Source: Tubulanus polymorphus
Taxonomy: Eukaryota; Nemertea; Palaeonemertea; Tubulaniformes; Tubulanidae
Assembly: GCF_964204645.1 (NCBI RefSeq)
Contig: NC_134026.1
Coordinates: forward strand, 2,790,001-2,854,000
Direction of reading: 5' to 3'
DNA length: 64,000 nt
Below, one piece after another: positions 60,501 through 64,000 of this stretch. The notes under the pieces were generated by a model that saw only the letters and a list, made by a program, of their open reading frames with translations, had not been told where the DNA came from and did no database searches. Each line of letters starts with the position of its first letter. Position 1 is the stretch's first letter. Made by a program: the position numbers and the translations under genes.

Positions 60501-61790
60501 ATGGACATTCATCACAGCTCGCTGAGCGTAGGTAACGCATCTTGAATAAAGTATTTGATTGTGTAAAAATATTCGAAGCGCATTCTTACGCATCTGTATA
60601 TAAAAGGAATATTTGATTATACTCCACGCAAATCAAATGTTGGCCTTAAAAATGTAAGCTTAAACGGTTAGGCCTCTTGAAGTAAAGTTACTTTTATAGG
60701 CAATAGGAAAGTAAGAAGATTTTCCCCTACGCAAATATGTCAATTTGGAATATTTGAAAAATGAACTGATTTTTACATATAGCCAGCAACTCATTCGAAC
60801 TGGGTGTGGTTATTATTGTACAGTACTTCTTCGAGAATGTCTTCTTGATTGACTAACGTTTTGTATAGCGTGTTTCCATAAAGCGTCACTCAGAATCACT
60901 CAGAACACATCGTCGAACAATTTCCGGCGAATGCACTCCCATCGTTTTTTTGCTCTACCTCACGACGGTTCTTTTGGTGACCTTCACACAAGTAAGACAA
61001 TTAATATGGCCACCCGTGTTCTTTTGAAATTGAAAATGATACCAAACAATTTATCATCGCCCAGAGGCTTTCCTCGTGTTCACGATAATGCTCCAGTGCT
61101 ACGATTATATCTATACGATGATCGTAGACAAACTTTTTCCAAAAAAAGATGCACCGGTTCTGGAAGATCTATTTACCGTAGCACATTTCCAGCTCTAACA
61201 TTCGAGTGATTAGATAACAAACACGTGATGAAGAAAAGCTCAAGGATTTCTCTCATTTCGTACACTTCCTAGTATTAAACATTTTAAGTTTTGGGTAGCG
61301 GCGCTCACGTTTGCTTAATTACAAGAGCTCCTTGCTTCTTCCGTATAATTTCGCGGTCGAATTAGGCGATGTTTATTGCGGCTATTGTGGCTGTAATGCA
61401 ACGCCAGATCTGAGCTAACCCAATTACGAAACTGGTCAGTCGGTAATATTAGGAATGACGACTGCCTATTTACTGTCACACGAAACAAAAAATATACCGA
61501 TAATATAACGATACCCGTGCACCTGGAAACACAAACCAGCGGCTAAAATACCACTCTGAAAACCATATTGGAGATGATGGATTAAGTACAGTACGGAACA
61601 AGGAATAATTAGCGCTTTATTGTGTCATTATGCGGACACAAATATAGAGAATAGAATATATTCGGTTACTCGCCGATGATAGTTAAAAGATTTCAATGAA
61701 GGTCTATGCGCCTTTCTGCTTAGGAGTAACACATAACTGGCGGGTAAAAACTCGATTCAATTCGATCAATCTGGAAATCATTTGTCGATT

Positions 61791-61847
61791 TAATAATGAT
61801 AATAAAAATGATAATTCATTTCCACAATAAATCACAATATGCCATTA
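61791..61847 (-). repeat. 3' tail of a non-LTR retrotransposon or SINE, copy 2
   Basis: On the minus strand it reads ATTGTGATTTATTGTGG, then AAATGAATTATC and AT-rich repeats, matching the block at 20150-20205. No coding part is attached. Confidence 0.45.
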
Positions 61848-63644
61848 ATATATATATAAGAATATACAAGTATGGGATATTCTAATATAATGTGGAGGAG
61901 ATTAGATAAAGCTAACAAAGGCTAATATTTGCTAAAACTATTTTACTTTATCGGGAGGGCTGTAGCGAAAATTGTATGATTCTGTAACAGTACGCGATTC
62001 GATCATATCACACGTGGCATCACCATTTTTATTCATTTCTTCATATAGATTTCTCCGGCGAATCCACCAGTGAATTGGTCCCTACTGATCTCAGAGAATT
62101 TGGAATTCTGGATATGAATTCAGTTTGAATTATTCATTTCGGAAGGAACTCGAAACGGAAATTTCTACTTGATAATCTTTTATAAATTCAGTTTTGCATT
62201 TGGTTGAGACCTTATCGACATGACCATTTATTTTAGGATGCAAATTATTTTTTGTATTTTTGTTATTCAAGCAACGACATTAATTGAATCTGAAGCTGCT
62301 ATTAATAACCTGTAGAAGCGGCTAATGATTGACGATAAAGAACATCTTACGAAACTCATTCCCAACGTTCTGCGTCAATCGTGTTGATAATAATAAGATG
62401 TTCCCTAAATGACCATAGATGAATGTGAAGACTTCTAGAGAATGCACTGCTGGCGAAGCTTACCCGGTTTTGATGGAAATATATTCCAAAAACTCGTATT
62501 TCGAGAGAATACTTAATGGGTTTTCATTCTTAATAATTCACTTTGAAATCTAATTCAAACCGTCCAAAATACCACGTTTTTACGGTTTATTTTCTCAGTT
62601 CGTACAATAATGTTTCGTTTCTACCAGACGTGATGGTTGGTAGGTTGATTAAACCTGTTCCTCCCTAGGCTATTCTATACAGGAAGAATAAAATTTTTGC
62701 CAGAAATTGACACTTCTCCAAAGATAAGTGCTAGATATTGTGATTGGCCATCGTGAAGGAATAAAACAAAAAAATAGTAGTAAACATGTATATTGATGAA
62801 CACGTTCCACCTTGGTTTGTTAAGACACTGCGTCACGTTATCATTTGTTGTCGCTGTTCAAATGAATGGCATCAGAAATTCGTGTGGAGTTGATGTATTA
62901 CTCGATAAAATCGGGTTTGACCTAAAGATTGTTTATCTCCCTGTAACAGTACGGCGGCGTGTAATGATGGCTGAATCGTGACAACCACCCGATTAAAGAA
63001 TTACCTAATGAGGCAGTGACGTGATTTATCAAATACAATCCAGTTGTGTAGATGTCAGACTGCATGGCGCCCTTTTTAAGTCCCTACGATCACATTTTTA
63101 AATTGGGCATATAATGACTGAAAGTGAAGAGTATTTGTAATGTATATGAACAAAATATCTGTGTAACAGACCCCCACCAGGACGATCGCGTAGAAATCTC
63201 AGTGTTTGTTCTCGGCTTTTAAATACCGTGATAATAGAATATCTGTCAACAGGTTTTATCACCGAGTCGATGGATTGACGTGAAATTGATGTACATCGCC
63301 ACCATTCAAGAATTCCTGTCTCCTACCATTACAGAGCTTAGTTACGATGGTCGAAACAGGGTGCAAATAATTTATTCAGAAGCTCTTTCATCTCCTAAGT
63401 CTCCGTACGTAAACCATCCTTTGTAAGGATTAATCTTAGACTAATTGAGACATGAATGGAATGAATAATCATTTCTCCTACGTGAATCTACGTTTAGAAA
63501 TACGTTTTAAACTTTGAATCCTACTCTGCTGATGCAGGTAATCAGTAGGTCATCATTTATAATGGTGTTTTTTGAGTAAAGTCTAATCAGAATCGTAAAT
63601 GTACCACGAGCCATCCGTGACTTGATGTTTCGCCCCTCAATCAA

Positions 63645-63713
63645 TCTCCCCTTCCCCCTCCTCTCCTCCGTCTTCCCCCCTCTCCATCTCTCCGTCTCTT
63701 CGTCCATCTCTTT
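63645..63713. repeat. Pyrimidine-rich low-complexity tract
   Basis: About 70 bases almost wholly C and T on the plus strand (for example CCCCTTCCCCCTCCTCTCC). The minus-strand open frame over it (Glu/Arg/Gly-rich) is a by-product. Confidence 0.85.
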
Positions 63714-64000
63714 ATATCAACTGTGACCAGATCAGTATATATTTATTGACAGTATATATAAATGTAGTCTTTCAAAAAAAGCAAAGAAGTCGACTTATTT
63801 GATATGTCAGATTCACAATCTGACGATGTAATGGGTCTCGTGTCCTTACCACCGCAGACGAGGAAGCTTTAACAAACATAAGAGATGAGTAAACACTACA
63901 TTTCCAGCAAAACAACCGACTGAAGATGGACGTTCAGTGTTTGACCGGATAAAAGGGATATCTAATGTTATACGTGGTGTCTGGATTATGTTCCCCCAGT

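Larger units (their letters stand above)
50861..64000 (+). other. Presumed first intron of GPCR 2, running off the window
   Basis: About 13.1 kb in which no exon starting at TM3 (an ENAVTHASVL-like block) is found on the plus strand. It contains a GACA microsatellite (54564-54586), a retroposon tail (61791) and a pyrimidine-rich tract (63645). Short open frames on both strands are not recognisable. Confidence 0.5.

Noticed and set aside
1-64000. CRISPR arrays, bacterial operons, riboswitches or prophage-like systems
   Set aside because: The window is clearly animal nuclear DNA with spliced genes; the direct repeats present are tandem duplications or microsatellites, not spaced CRISPR repeats.

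Overview
This is animal nuclear DNA. The genes are intron-rich, the introns are short to medium, polyadenylation signals are AATAAA, base composition is AT-rich, and there are many short foldback (MITE-like) elements and tRNA-derived SINEs. The gene set (SMG6, ALKBH2, CZIB, an SLC7A light chain, an M1 aminopeptidase, AIP, RAB35 and two receptors most like ecdysis-triggering-hormone receptors) fits a protostome, most likely a marine spiralian such as a mollusc, annelid or relative. I cannot name the species. Family calls rest on recalled family sequences; no search was run.

Layout. From 1 to about 33 kb the window is gene-dense. It holds the 3' part of SMG6 (+, 1-3165), ALKBH2 (-, 4150-5071), CZIB (+, 5361-6538, head-to-head with ALKBH2), an SLC7A amino-acid exchanger (+, 7112-11917), a predicted secreted aminopeptidase N (+, 13904-23494), a small TATA-driven orphan candidate (+, 23820-24035), AIP (+, 24258-26954) and RAB35 (-, 30171-32958). 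I rebuilt exon structures by hand from splice sites and reading phase. Each complete gene closes in frame, and four come out at or close to the human length: CZIB 160 aa, RAB35 201 aa, AIP 328 aa, SLC7A 503 aa. From 33 to 64 kb the window is sparse. It holds one complete two-exon GPCR (36475-40418) and the first exon of a paralogue (50497-50860), whose next exon lies beyond the window.

The genes are mostly unrelated housekeeping functions (mRNA decay, DNA repair, transport, chaperoning, endosomal traffic). They form no operon or single system. The only functional cluster is the tandem receptor pair.

Points of most interest: three in-frame homologous mini-exons in the aminopeptidase; a pure CCCGA pentamer array beginning 9 bp after a donor in the same gene; three introns whose reading frame demands a GC-AG splice; a GAMEN-to-NAMEN change in the aminopeptidase; a RAB35 tail ending Trp-Cys instead of Cys-Cys; a nearly 490-bp palindrome inside RAB35; and two related hairpin elements sharing an internal stem that ends in a GAAACG motif.
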